Source: Flavobacteriales bacterium (lineage in GTDB: Bacteria > Bacteroidota > Bacteroidia > Flavobacteriales_F > PHOS-HE28). From it: a stretch of DNA of 64,000 bases. This document shows, in pieces, positions 26,435-34,410 of this stretch. Under the pieces are notes generated by a model that saw only the letters and a program-made list of their open reading frames with translations, was not told the DNA's origin and did not search any database. Location of the stretch: assembly GCA_016715895.1 (NCBI GenBank), contig JADJXH010000004.1, positions 1,488,001-1,552,000 of the forward strand, given 5' to 3'. The first letter of the stretch is position 1, and the number at the start of each line of letters is the position of its first letter. A program made the translations under genes and the position numbers.

Positions 26435-27388
26435 TCAGGGACGGCGGACAGGCCGCAGTTCCGTGCTGTGCACGTGCCGGGCGCGCGAGATGCTGATGTT
26501 GAGCTCGTAGCCCACCAGCAGGGCGATCATGTTGAGGTAGATCCAGAACTGCACCGCGAGGATGGCGCCGATGGAGCCATAGAGGGCGTTGTAGTCGGTG
26601 ATGTTGCCGAAGATGAAGGCCAGGGCCTGCGAGAGGACCAGGATGAGGACAAGGGCCAGGATGGCGCCGGGGGTGATCAGGCGGAAGCGCCTGCTGGTGG
26701 GGTCGCCGGCGTTGTACAGCAGGGCGATCATGGTGAGCACGAGCAGGGTGCTGATGCCCCATTTGGCGGCGAAGAGCCCGGCCACCTCGAACCATCCGGT
26801 GACCAGGCCGTGCGTTTCCAGCCAGGCGATCACCGTGTTGCTGAAGGTGAGCACCGGGATGGCGATCACCACCAGGATGGTGAGGGCGAGCAGCAGGCCG
26901 AGGCTCAGCAGCCGCTGCTTGAGGGCGCTGTGCCAGTGGGTGAGGTTGGTGCTGCCGCTGAAGCCGTGGAGGATGGCATCGATGCTGTTGCTGGCGAGGT
27001 AGACGCCCACCACGAAGCTCACCGAGAGCAGGGTGCCGTGCTTCTTCACCACGAGGTCGTGCAGGGTGCCCTCGATGAACCGGTAGACCTCCAGCGGGAG
27101 CATCTCCTGGAAGGTGGCGAGCAGCTTCACCTGGAAGTCGGCGATGGGGATGAAGGGGATGAGGGTGAGGAGCACGATCACCGCGGGGAAGAAGGCGACG
27201 AACAGCTTGAAGGCGATGGCGGAGGCGCGGGTTTCCAGGCGGCCGGTGGCCAGGGCCAGGAAGAAGAAGCGCGAGATGGCGTAGAGGCTGAAACCACCGA
27301 AGCCGGGCAGGCGCACGCGCTTGGCCCAGCGCACCAGCTCGCGGAAGGGCCGCGAGAACAGGAGCTTCCGTTTGAGGCGCTCCACCAT
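26435..27388 (-). CDS. YihY/BrkB-family inner-membrane protein
   Basis: The 317-residue protein has six hydrophobic segments (for example FFPAVIVLLTLIPFIPIADF, LVVIAIPVLTFSNTVIAWL, ILALVLILVLSQALAFIFG). It has the family markers AIAFKLFVAFFPAVI near the first helix and YNAGDPTSRRFRLITPGAI in the middle, and ends with a last helix after GAILAVQFWIYLNMIALLVGYE. YihY proteins are widespread and of unsettled function, and are not the ribonuclease they were once named. It follows nadC by six bases in the same direction. Confidence 0.9.
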   Translation of the reverse strand: MVERLKRKLLFSRPFRELVRWAKRVRLPGFGGFSLYAISRFFFLALATGRLETRASAIAFKLFVAFFPAVIVLLTLIPFIPIADFQVKLLATFQEMLPLEVYRFIEGTLHDLVVKKHGTLLSVSFVVGVYLASNSIDAILHGFSGSTNLTHWHSALKQRLLSLGLLLALTILVVIAIPVLTFSNTVIAWLETHGLVTGWFEVAGLFAAKWGISTLLVLTMIALLYNAGDPTSRRFRLITPGAILALVLILVLSQALAFIFGNITDYNALYGSIGAILAVQFWIYLNMIALLVGYELNISISRARHVHSTELRPVRRP

Positions 27389-27394
27389 GGCGGG

Positions 27395-28237
27395 TCAGAG
27401 GGCTTTGAGGCTCAGGTCGAGGCTGGTGGCGCTGTGGGTGAGCGCCCCCACGGAGATGAAGTCCACGCCGCAATCGGCGTAGGCCCGGGCATTGGTGAGG
27501 GTGATGCCGCCGGAGGCCTCGGTCCGGTGGCGTCCCGCAATGCGTGCGACGGCGGCGCGCAGGTCGTCGGTCCCGAAGTTGTCCAGCATGATGCGGTCGG
27601 CACCGCCATGGGCCAGGATCTCCTCCACTTCGCGGAGCGTGCGGGCCTCCACCTCGATGGGGATCGCCAGCGCATGCAGATGCAGGTAGTCGCGCGCCGC
27701 CCCCAGCGCGGGGCCGATCCCACCCGCGAAGTCCACATGGTTGTCCTTGATGAGGATCATGTCGTACAGGCCGTGCCGGTGGTTCTCACCGCCCCCGATG
27801 CGCACGGCCCACTTTTCCAGGGCGCGCAGGGTGGGGGTGGTCTTGCGTGTGTCCAGCACGCGGCATCCGGTGCCCTCCAGGGCGTCCACGAAACGGCGGG
27901 TGAGGGTGGCGATGCCGCTGAGGCGTTGCATGAAGTTGAGGAGCACACGCTCGGTGGAGAGCAGGGCATGCACCGGTCCGGAGAGGGTGAAGGCCACATC
28001 GCCGGCCTTCACGTGGGCACCGTCCTCCAGCAGGGGGCGCAGGTGCAGGTCGGGGTGGGCCCTGGCACAGATGGCGCGGGCCAGTTCGACCCCGGCGAGC
28101 ACACCGTCCTGCTTCACCAACAGCCGCATCCCTCCACGGGCCCCGGGGGGGATGGTGCTGCGCGTGGTATGGTCGCCGTCACCGATGTCCTCCGCGAGGG
28201 CCGCGGCGATCAGGGCGTCGGTTCCTGGAGGGAGCAC
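27395..28237 (-). CDS. nadC: Nicotinate-nucleotide diphosphorylase (carboxylating)
   Basis: A 280-residue quinolinate phosphoribosyltransferase, which makes nicotinate mononucleotide from quinolinate and PRPP in NAD synthesis. TRKTTPTLRALEKWAV near residue 130 holds substrate-binding Arg and Lys, GGGENHRHGLYDMILIKDNH near 148 is a hallmark stretch, and EVEARTLREVEEIL near 200 and MLDNFGTDDLR near 222 hold the metal-binding acids. Length is normal. It lies two bases downstream of the DUF4783 gene, an arrangement found in other Bacteroidota. Confidence 0.95.
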   Translation of the reverse strand: MLPPGTDALIAAALAEDIGDGDHTTRSTIPPGARGGMRLLVKQDGVLAGVELARAICARAHPDLHLRPLLEDGAHVKAGDVAFTLSGPVHALLSTERVLLNFMQRLSGIATLTRRFVDALEGTGCRVLDTRKTTPTLRALEKWAVRIGGGENHRHGLYDMILIKDNHVDFAGGIGPALGAARDYLHLHALAIPIEVEARTLREVEEILAHGGADRIMLDNFGTDDLRAAVARIAGRHRTEASGGITLTNARAYADCGVDFISVGALTHSATSLDLSLKAL

Positions 28238-28239
28238 GG

Positions 28240-28641
28240 TCAGTGGTCGCTTCGGCCCGCCTCGATGCGCAACTGCTTGACCTGCAGCAGGTCGTTGGTG
28301 CGTTTCAGGAAGAAGGTCACGCGGAAATGGCCGGTGCGGGTGCGCAGGATGCCGATGTAGTACTGATCGCCCAGCTTGCTCTGGCCCTGGTGCTCCACCA
28401 CCATGCCCACGGGCGGGTTCTCATCGAAGAAGCGCCGCAGGATCTGCTCGGCCTGGGCCTTGCTGTACACGTCGCTGGAGCCCCCCACCGTGAGGTCGAT
28501 GTTGGGGATGAAGTGCTGGGCCAGCTCCTTGGAGTTGCCTGTGCCGAGGGCGGCCACCACACGGTCCTTCACGGCGTCCTGTGCCAGCCCGGGCAGGGCG
28601 TGCACGGCGATCGCAAGGGCCAGGGAAAGGTGCTTCAACAT
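28240..28641 (-). CDS. DUF4783-family secreted protein
   Basis: A 133-residue protein: signal peptide (MLKHLSLALAIAVHALPGLAQ), then an NTF2-like pattern (ALGTGNSKELAQHFIPNIDL, KAQAEQILRRFFDENPPVG, LGDQYYIGILRTRTGHFRV). It ends with KRTNDLLQVKQLRIE, as in DUF4783 proteins of Bacteroidota. These usually precede nadC, as here. The start is the ATG before the signal peptide, not one 12 codons further upstream. Function is unknown; the fold suggests a small ligand-binding or structural periplasmic role. Confidence 0.82.
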   Translation of the reverse strand: MLKHLSLALAIAVHALPGLAQDAVKDRVVAALGTGNSKELAQHFIPNIDLTVGGSSDVYSKAQAEQILRRFFDENPPVGMVVEHQGQSKLGDQYYIGILRTRTGHFRVTFFLKRTNDLLQVKQLRIEAGRSDH

Positions 28642-28730
28642 GTCCGGCGGTTCAGGATGATGCGGCCAATTTCGCAAACATCGGGCCAGTGTGGCATCTT
28701 CGGGCCGTCGTACTTGTCAACATCCGCGGC

Positions 28731-29192
28731 ATGCGCATCCGTATGGTCATGGTGGGCCGCAACGCGCCCGGTCCGGTCACCGACGCCTTCGAAGAGATGC
28801 TCGGCCGGCTCCAGCGGTCGTTCCCGGTGGAGCAGGTGGTGGTGGCCGATCCGCCCGGCACCGATCCGGAACGGAAACGGCGCGAGGGCACCGACCGGTT
28901 GTTGAAAGCCCTGGAGAAGGACAGCCTTGTGGTGCTGCTCGACGAACGCGGCGAGGCCCTCGGCTCCACGGCGTTCGCCACGCGCCTGGGACGTTGGCGC
29001 GACCAGGGAACACGCCAGGTGGCCTTCGTCATCGGCGGAGCCTACGGGGTGGATGACCGCCTGCGCGCCCGCGCCTCGCAGGTCATCGCCCTTTCGCCCA
29101 TGACCTTCACCCACCAGATGGTGCGGCTGGTGCTGGCCGAGCAGCTGTACCGTGCGTCGGAGATCCTGCGCGGAAGCGGCTACCATCACTGA
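28731..29192 (+). CDS. rlmH: 23S rRNA (pseudouridine1915-N3)-methyltransferase
   Basis: The 153-residue SPOUT methyltransferase ends VAFVIGGAYGVDDRLRARAS, then ALSPMTFTHQMVRLVLAEQLYRA and GSGYHH. This is the classic RlmH C-terminus that binds SAM in a trefoil knot and contacts the ribosome. LLDERGEALGSTAFA near residue 75 is the other conserved block. It methylates pseudouridine 1915 in helix 69 of the large subunit. The 3' end overlaps the convergent methyltransferase gene by seven bases. CATCTTCG at 28695-28702 upstream may be its promoter. Confidence 0.93.
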   Translation: MRIRMVMVGRNAPGPVTDAFEEMLGRLQRSFPVEQVVVADPPGTDPERKRREGTDRLLKALEKDSLVVLLDERGEALGSTAFATRLGRWRDQGTRQVAFVIGGAYGVDDRLRARASQVIALSPMTFTHQMVRLVLAEQLYRASEILRGSGYHH

Positions 29193-30067
29193 GGCGGCCG
29201 CTCGTAGACGGCCTTGATCGTGTCGCCCACCTTCAGCAGATCGAGCGTCCGATCGGCCAGCCGCTTCACGGCACGGTTGAGGACGTTGCGCTCCAGGCGT
29301 TCGCGCAGGTCCTCCTGCACGGCCGAGGCGCTCCTGCGGCGCGAGGGGTCCTGGGACCCGCGGGTGAGCACGCGCTGGATGCTCACCCCGGTGGTGCGCA
29401 CCCATCGCGGGCGCAGGCCGCACCGTTCGGCGAGCCGGGTGAGGGTGCGCGGCGTGAAGTAGTTGAGGTGCTCGGGGTAGTTCACTACGTTCCAGGCGCG
29501 GCCCGCGAGGAAGCGGCCTGTCGAGCGGTAGTTGGGCGTGGTGATGTACACCGCGCCACCGGGCCGCAGCAGGGATGCCATGCGCCGCAGCTCCGCACCG
29601 GGGTCGGTGAGGTGCTCCATCACCTCGAAGGAGCAGACCACGTCGAAGGAGGCCGCCGGATAGTTCGCAGGGTCGAGCGGACCTTCAATGATGGCGATGC
29701 CGCGGGAGCGGCACGAGGCGAGCGCCCGCTGGCCGAACTCCGTGCCATGCACCTCCCAGCCTTTCAGGCGGGCGCGCTCCAGGAAGATGCCGGCCCCGCA
29801 ACCCACATCAAGCATGCGCCCGGTGCGCCGGTAGCGGGCGAAGGCCTCCACCAGTTCATCGTATCGCTTGATGGTGACCGGGGAGAGGTGCTCATGCACC
29901 GGATAGTCGCCGTAGTAGGCGGCGAGCTCCTCCATGGTGGGCTCCAGCCCGGTGAACACCATGCCGCAGGCCCCGCAACGCACCAGATGGTCCTTCGCGC
30001 GCTCGACGATCGGCCGGTGATCGATGGCCCCGCAGACGGGACAGGGGCGTGGGCCGCGCTTGGGCAT
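29186..30067 (-). CDS. SAM-dependent methyltransferase with N-terminal zinc-ribbon-like Cys motif
   Basis: A 293-residue protein. PCPVCGAIDHRPIV and LVRCGACGMVFTG within the first 40 residues give two CxxC pairs, as in the Methyltransf_13/14-type sugar methyltransferases. MLDVGCGAGIFLERARLKGW is SAM motif I, VVCSFEVMEHLTDP motif II, and LLRPGGAVYITTPNY motif III. The C-terminal part is helical and basic. It begins five bases after a TACGTTTG box and is divergent from the membrane-protein gene at 30145. A role in methylating a glycan is likely but not shown. Confidence 0.85.
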   Translation of the reverse strand: MPKRGPRPCPVCGAIDHRPIVERAKDHLVRCGACGMVFTGLEPTMEELAAYYGDYPVHEHLSPVTIKRYDELVEAFARYRRTGRMLDVGCGAGIFLERARLKGWEVHGTEFGQRALASCRSRGIAIIEGPLDPANYPAASFDVVCSFEVMEHLTDPGAELRRMASLLRPGGAVYITTPNYRSTGRFLAGRAWNVVNYPEHLNYFTPRTLTRLAERCGLRPRWVRTTGVSIQRVLTRGSQDPSRRRSASAVQEDLRERLERNVLNRAVKRLADRTLDLLKVGDTIKAVYERPPQ

Positions 30068-30144
30068 GGGCGCAAACGTAGCACCCGATCGGCGCTCGCT
30101 CCGTGGGGCGGATGGCATGCAGGGCCAATGCCGACCTTTGGCGC
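30068..30144. promoter_or_regulatory. Divergent leaderless promoters of the second glycan cluster
   Basis: On the minus strand TACGTTTG (30080 down to 30073) lies five bases before the methyltransferase ATG at 30067. On the plus strand GACCTTTG at 30133-30140 lies four bases before the ATG at 30145. Confidence 0.55.
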
Positions 30145-31623
30145 ATGTCGTTGGTGTGGATCTACTACTACGGCGATGTGGACATCTCCTACTGGGAGTA
30201 CCTGGTGGGGTCCATCTACCTGGTGGTGATCTATGTCTACTTCTCGCGGGCCAAGACGATGGCCATCAAGAAGCATCCCGAGTACAAGCATCTGCTCTGG
30301 GGCTTCTTCGCCAAGATGATCGGCGGGCTGGGGTTCAGCCTCATCTACTTCTACTACTACAAGGGGGGGGACACGATCATGTACTTCTACTCGGCGGTGG
30401 CGATGAGCAACATGTTCAAGCTGGACCCGATGACGTACTTCGACATCGTGACCGGCCCGAACAGCCCGGAGAACCTGGCCCGGTTCAGCATGGAGACGGG
30501 CTATCCGTACGGCTACATGTACTTCGACCCCCGGGCCTACTTCGTCATCCGGTTGATCAGCCCGCTGGTGATCATCACCTTCAACAGCTACCTCATCACC
30601 ACGGTGCTGCTGGCCAGCATGTCCTATGTGGGCATCTGGAAGTGCTTCCGCACGTTCGTGGCCATGTTCCCGTCGCTGACGGACAAGTTCGCCGTGGCCT
30701 TCCTGTACATGCCCTCGGTGGTGTTCTGGGGGTCGGGCATCATGAAGGACACCTTCACCATGAGCGCGGTGTGCTGGTGGATCCACTGCTTCGTGCAGTT
30801 CTTCTTCAAGCGAAGGTCGATGGCCGGCAACTTCATCGGCATGGTGCTGGCGGCCATCATCCTCGTGGTGATGAAGCCGTACATCTTCATGTCCATCTTC
30901 CCGGTGTCGATGATCTGGCTGATGTTCAACCGGGTGGCGCGCATGAAGAACGCGCTGATCCGCTTCGTGGTGCTCCCCCTCGCCCTGGCCACCATGCTTG
31001 TGCTCTCGGTGACGGTGCTCAGCTGGCTCGGGGACAACCTGGACAAGTTCTCCCTGGACAAGGTGGTGGATACCGTGATGGTGCTGCAGACGGACATGTC
31101 GCGGGCCGAACAATATGGCAGCAACTACTTCGATGTGGGACCGATGGACGGCACCCTGGGCAGCCTGCTCTCCAAGTTCCCCGTGGCCACCAATGCGGCG
31201 CTGTTCCGTCCCTACCTCTGGGAGTCCCGCTCGGTGGTGGTGGCCCTCAGCGCATTGGAGAACATGTGGCTGCTCGGCCTGACGGTGTTGATGCTCTGGC
31301 GCACCAGGGTGCTGTTCTTCCTGCGCTGCGTGGGGGGCAACCCGGTGGTGCTGATGTGCTTCGTGTTCACCCTGCTCTTCGGCTTCGCGATCGGCATCTC
31401 CACCCCGAACTTCGGCGCCCTGGTCCGCTTCAAGATCCCGCTGATCCCGCTGATGGTCTCCGCCCTTTTCATCATCGGCTACCTGAACCGCGAACGGCTG
31501 TGGGCGAAGATGCACAACCGGGTGTTCGACCTCAAGAAGTACCGCACGGGCGAGACCGGGGCCGAGGGATTGATGAACAAGGAGGCGCTGGCCAAACGGA
31601 AGCGCACCGTACAACGGGCATGA
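30145..31623 (+). CDS. Polytopic inner-membrane protein of glycan cluster, unknown family
   Basis: A 492-residue protein with about ten hydrophobic segments (for example YLVGSIYLVVIYVYFSR, LIRFVVLPLALATMLVLSV, VVLMCFVFTLLFGFAIG). Its layout resembles polymerase-like or GT-C-type membrane proteins of polysaccharide loci, but I recognise no family motif. NYFDVGPMDGTLGSLLSKFP forms a large external loop near residue 330. The cytoplasmic tail is strongly basic (NKEALAKRKRTVQRA). A run of eight G bases (30363-30370) lies in codons 73-76. Its stop overlaps the start of the glycosyltransferase by four bases, which ties it to sugar metabolism. Confidence 0.75.
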   Translation: MSLVWIYYYGDVDISYWEYLVGSIYLVVIYVYFSRAKTMAIKKHPEYKHLLWGFFAKMIGGLGFSLIYFYYYKGGDTIMYFYSAVAMSNMFKLDPMTYFDIVTGPNSPENLARFSMETGYPYGYMYFDPRAYFVIRLISPLVIITFNSYLITTVLLASMSYVGIWKCFRTFVAMFPSLTDKFAVAFLYMPSVVFWGSGIMKDTFTMSAVCWWIHCFVQFFFKRRSMAGNFIGMVLAAIILVVMKPYIFMSIFPVSMIWLMFNRVARMKNALIRFVVLPLALATMLVLSVTVLSWLGDNLDKFSLDKVVDTVMVLQTDMSRAEQYGSNYFDVGPMDGTLGSLLSKFPVATNAALFRPYLWESRSVVVALSALENMWLLGLTVLMLWRTRVLFFLRCVGGNPVVLMCFVFTLLFGFAIGISTPNFGALVRFKIPLIPLMVSALFIIGYLNRERLWAKMHNRVFDLKKYRTGETGAEGLMNKEALAKRKRTVQRA

Positions 31624-32867
31624 GGAAGGCATCAGGGAACCGGGCCTGCGCGCTGGTGGTCAGCATCCAGAGCATCCGCGATCCGCTGATGTCCACACTG
31701 ATGCTGGACTATGCACTGCGGCTGCAGGAGCGGGGCGGGGGACCGGACATCCTGCTCGTGACCGAGGAGCCGGGCCCCACGATGCTGGAGCCCGGGCTGG
31801 CCGAACGGATGCGCCGTGCACGCATCACGTGGCGGCCGCTCCGCTACGATATCAAGGGCGCGCAGTTCCTGCAGCGCATCCGCAACATCGCCCGGCTGGC
31901 CTGGTGGTCCTGGCGGTTCACGCGCGGCTATGCGGAGCGCACGGTGGTGGGCTTCCTGTCCATGGCCAGCGCCTATGCCACGCTGGTGCGGCCCTTCGGC
32001 TTCCAGCGTCTGGTGGTGGTCAATTTCGAGCCGCACAGCCAGTACATGCGCGAGCTGGGGTTGTGGTCCGAGCGGTCGATGAAGTACCGCGTGGTGCGCT
32101 GGTCCGAGGACCTCGAGGTCCGGAAGGCCGATGTGATCGTGGCGCCGGCGACGGCGGTGATGGAGCATGTGCGCGCCATCCGCCCCGATGTGGAGATGCA
32201 CCTGCAGGCCGTCACCATCGATGTGCCGGCGAACGCTCGGAACCCCGCCGCCGGCGCGGAGGTCCGTCGTCGCCTTGCGCTGGAGGGCCGCACGGTGCTG
32301 CTCTACATCGGCAAGTTCCAGGGCATCTACTACAGCGAGGCGGAGTACGTGGCCTTCATGCGCACCGCGTGCGCGGCCGATCCCACGGTGCATCACCTCA
32401 TCATCACCCATGAGGAGCACCGGGCCGCGTTGCTCCAGGCACCGGGCTGGTCCGACGTGGAGGCCCGCACCACCGTGCTGGGGCCCATGGCGCCCGAGGA
32501 CTTGCGTCCATACCTCTCGGCGGCCGACCTGGGCGTCATCGCCGTGCCGCCCACCCCGTCCCAGCGCTTCCGGTCGCCGGTGAAGACCGCCCTGTATTGG
32601 GCGGCGGGCGTGCCGATCCTGATCCCCGAAGGCGTGGCCGATGACTGGTGGATCGCGCGGGATGAAGCCGTCGGCATCGTGGTGCGCGATCTTCCGACCA
32701 TGACGGAGGAGGACCTCAGGGCCGGCCTCGCCCGTCTTCGCTCCACGCCGGAGGACATGTGGCGTGCACGTTGCGTGGAGGTGGCCATGCGCCTGCGCGA
32801 TACCGGTCACATGGTGGACCTGCTCGCCCGGCTGATCCCCGTTCCACCGCGGAGGCCGGGTCCGTGA
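31620..32867 (+). CDS. Glycosyltransferase, GT-B-like (family 4-type)
   Basis: A 415-residue protein. ACALVVSIQSIRDPLMSTLM begins the N-terminal domain. FLSMASAYATLVRPFGFQRL, then VVVNFEPHSQYMREL, and a C-terminal half with TVLLYIGKFQGIYYSEAEYVA and APEDLRPYLSAADLGVIAVP follow. These match the two-domain layout of GT4-type enzymes, in which the second half binds a nucleotide sugar. Near the C-terminus FRSPVKTALYWAAGVPILIP stands in the position of the E-x7-E motif but lacks it, so the donor site may be unusual. It overlaps the upstream membrane-protein gene and probably forms an operon with it. Confidence 0.78.
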   Translation: MRKASGNRACALVVSIQSIRDPLMSTLMLDYALRLQERGGGPDILLVTEEPGPTMLEPGLAERMRRARITWRPLRYDIKGAQFLQRIRNIARLAWWSWRFTRGYAERTVVGFLSMASAYATLVRPFGFQRLVVVNFEPHSQYMRELGLWSERSMKYRVVRWSEDLEVRKADVIVAPATAVMEHVRAIRPDVEMHLQAVTIDVPANARNPAAGAEVRRRLALEGRTVLLYIGKFQGIYYSEAEYVAFMRTACAADPTVHHLIITHEEHRAALLQAPGWSDVEARTTVLGPMAPEDLRPYLSAADLGVIAVPPTPSQRFRSPVKTALYWAAGVPILIPEGVADDWWIARDEAVGIVVRDLPTMTEEDLRAGLARLRSTPEDMWRARCVEVAMRLRDTGHMVDLLARLIPVPPRRPGP

Positions 32868-32885
32868 TGCGCATCGCGCCGCGGC

Positions 32886-32901
32886 TATCTTTGGCCGCAG
32901 C
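32886..32901 (+). promoter_or_regulatory. Putative -7 box before a GTG-started methyltransferase
   Basis: TATCTTTG at 32886-32893 matches TAnnTTTG exactly; an 8-base spacer leads to the GTG at 32902. The next in-frame ATG is at 32944. Confidence 0.55.
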
Positions 32902-33585
32902 GTGGCCTCCCGGCCGTCCGGCACGCAACGAATCCCGCTCCATATGGCGAACGCCCGCCGCAGGCTCATCGACCGGTACAAGGTGCAGCTCACCATTTCG
33001 GCGCTCATCCGCAACGCCGGATGGCAGGTGCGCCGTGTCCCGGCCGGTAAACGCTTCCTCGATGTGGGCTGTGGCACCAACACCCATGCGGAGTTCGTCA
33101 ATCTGGACTACATCTGGAACCCGGGCATCGACGTCTGTTGGGATATCGTTCGACAGGCCTATCCGTTCCCCGATGCGCGCTTCGACGGCATCTACACGGA
33201 GCACTGCCTGGAGCACATCCCGCTGGAGGCCTGCGAGCGGAACCTGCGTGAGTTCCATCGCATGCTCAGGCCCGGGGGGCGCGTGCGCATCGTGGTCCCC
33301 GATGGCGAGATGCTGATCGACATCTACAAGGACCGCAGGAACGGCGGTTCGCGGCGCATGCCGCACGAGGACGGCTACGACACGATGATGCAGTGCATCA
33401 ACGGCGTGTTCCGCAATCATGGTCATCAGTTCATCTACGACCTGGAGACCATGCGGCTGCTGCTGGAGCGGAGCGGCTTCCGGAACGTGGAGCGGATGGC
33501 CTACAAGCAGGGCCACGATCCGGCCCTGATCAACGATTCGGAGGTGCGGAGCCGTGAATCGCTGTACGTGGAGGCCGTGAAGTGA
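32902..33585 (+). CDS. Small SAM-dependent methyltransferase
   Basis: The protein is 227 residues. FLDVGCGTNTHAEFVNLDY near residue 53 is a SAM motif I of the 'predicted SAM-dependent methyltransferase' type that follows glycosyltransferases. CLEHIPLEACERNLREFHRML near 98 is motif II, and PGGRVRIVVPDGEMLIDIY is motif III. The start is a GTG (32902) chosen because a TATCTTTG box sits eight bases upstream; the ATG at 32944 would remove 14 residues. Target unknown, likely a sugar. Confidence 0.78.
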   Translation: MASRPSGTQRIPLHMANARRRLIDRYKVQLTISALIRNAGWQVRRVPAGKRFLDVGCGTNTHAEFVNLDYIWNPGIDVCWDIVRQAYPFPDARFDGIYTEHCLEHIPLEACERNLREFHRMLRPGGRVRIVVPDGEMLIDIYKDRRNGGSRRMPHEDGYDTMMQCINGVFRNHGHQFIYDLETMRLLLERSGFRNVERMAYKQGHDPALINDSEVRSRESLYVEAVK

Positions 33586-33591
33586 CCGGGC

Positions 33592-34410
33592 TCAGCGCAA
33601 CAGGGCCAGCACCGCGCTCAGGTATCGACCCCGCTGCCGGTACGAGCCGGCCATCATCCGCTTGCGCTTGATCGCGTAGGTCATCAGTTCCGCAGCCGAG
33701 GCGAGGCCCCTGCGACGCAGTTCCCGACCGATCCAGATCATGGAACGCTCCATGCCTTCCAGGTTGGTGGTCATCGAGCTGTGCCCCGTGCGCCGGTAGA
33801 GCAGGATGTTCTCCGTGGTGAACCCGTACCGCCTGCCCTTGCAGAAACAGAGGAAGTAGAACAGGTCCTCCGCGTGCGTGATGCCCTCCTCGAAACGGAG
33901 CCTCCGATCAAGCTCCCAGCGCAGCATCCAGCTCGGACCCATGAAGCAGCGGCCGCTGAAGGTGACGAGCTCATGGAACACATTGTCCGTGTGCTTCGGC
34001 ATGAACACACGAAGCTCGTTCTCCAATCGGGCGTCCATCACCCGCACCCGGCCGTCCACCATGCCCAGAGCGGGATCCCTGCGGAACTCGGCCACGCGTG
34101 CCTCCAGGCTCCGGGGAGGCAGCACATCGTCGGCGTCCAGGAAGCAGAGGTAGGTGCCGCGGGCCACGTCAAGCGCCATGTTCCGCGCGCTCCCGATGCC
34201 CCCGTTGGATTTGTGCATGATGGTGATGCGCGGGTCTCGAAGGTCCTTGATGAGCGTAGCGGTCCCATCCGTGCTGCCGTCGTCCACGATGATCAGTTCC
34301 CAGTCGGTCAGGGTCTGTTCCAGCACCGAGCGCACCGCCTCGCCGATGTAGCGCTCCACGTTGTACGCGGGCATCACGATGCTGACGATCGGTCCCTTGC
34401 GTGCGGTCAT
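33592..34410 (-). CDS. GT2-family glycosyltransferase (GT-A fold)
   Basis: A 272-residue enzyme. PIVSIVMPAYNVERYIGEAV starts the GT-A fold, IIVDDGSTDGT near residue 43 binds the nucleotide, and CFLDADDVLPPRSL near 93 holds the metal-binding D-x-D. EDLFYFLCFCKGRRYGF near 195 holds the catalytic-side E-D. The C-terminal part is basic and helical, with no clear membrane helices. It transfers a sugar from a nucleotide donor to a glycan; donor and acceptor are unknown. It starts inside the end of the upstream gene (four-base overlap), the last of five genes in this minus run. Confidence 0.88.
   Translation of the reverse strand: MTARKGPIVSIVMPAYNVERYIGEAVRSVLEQTLTDWELIIVDDGSTDGTATLIKDLRDPRITIMHKSNGGIGSARNMALDVARGTYLCFLDADDVLPPRSLEARVAEFRRDPALGMVDGRVRVMDARLENELRVFMPKHTDNVFHELVTFSGRCFMGPSWMLRWELDRRLRFEEGITHAEDLFYFLCFCKGRRYGFTTENILLYRRTGHSSMTTNLEGMERSMIWIGRELRRRGLASAAELMTYAIKRKRMMAGSYRQRGRYLSAVLALLR

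Noticed and set aside
25262..28360. Plus-strand open frame of about 1030 codons
   Set aside because: It runs antisense to the M1 peptidase, YihY, nadC and DUF4783 genes, all of which have clear family motifs; the plus translation has no recognisable domain.
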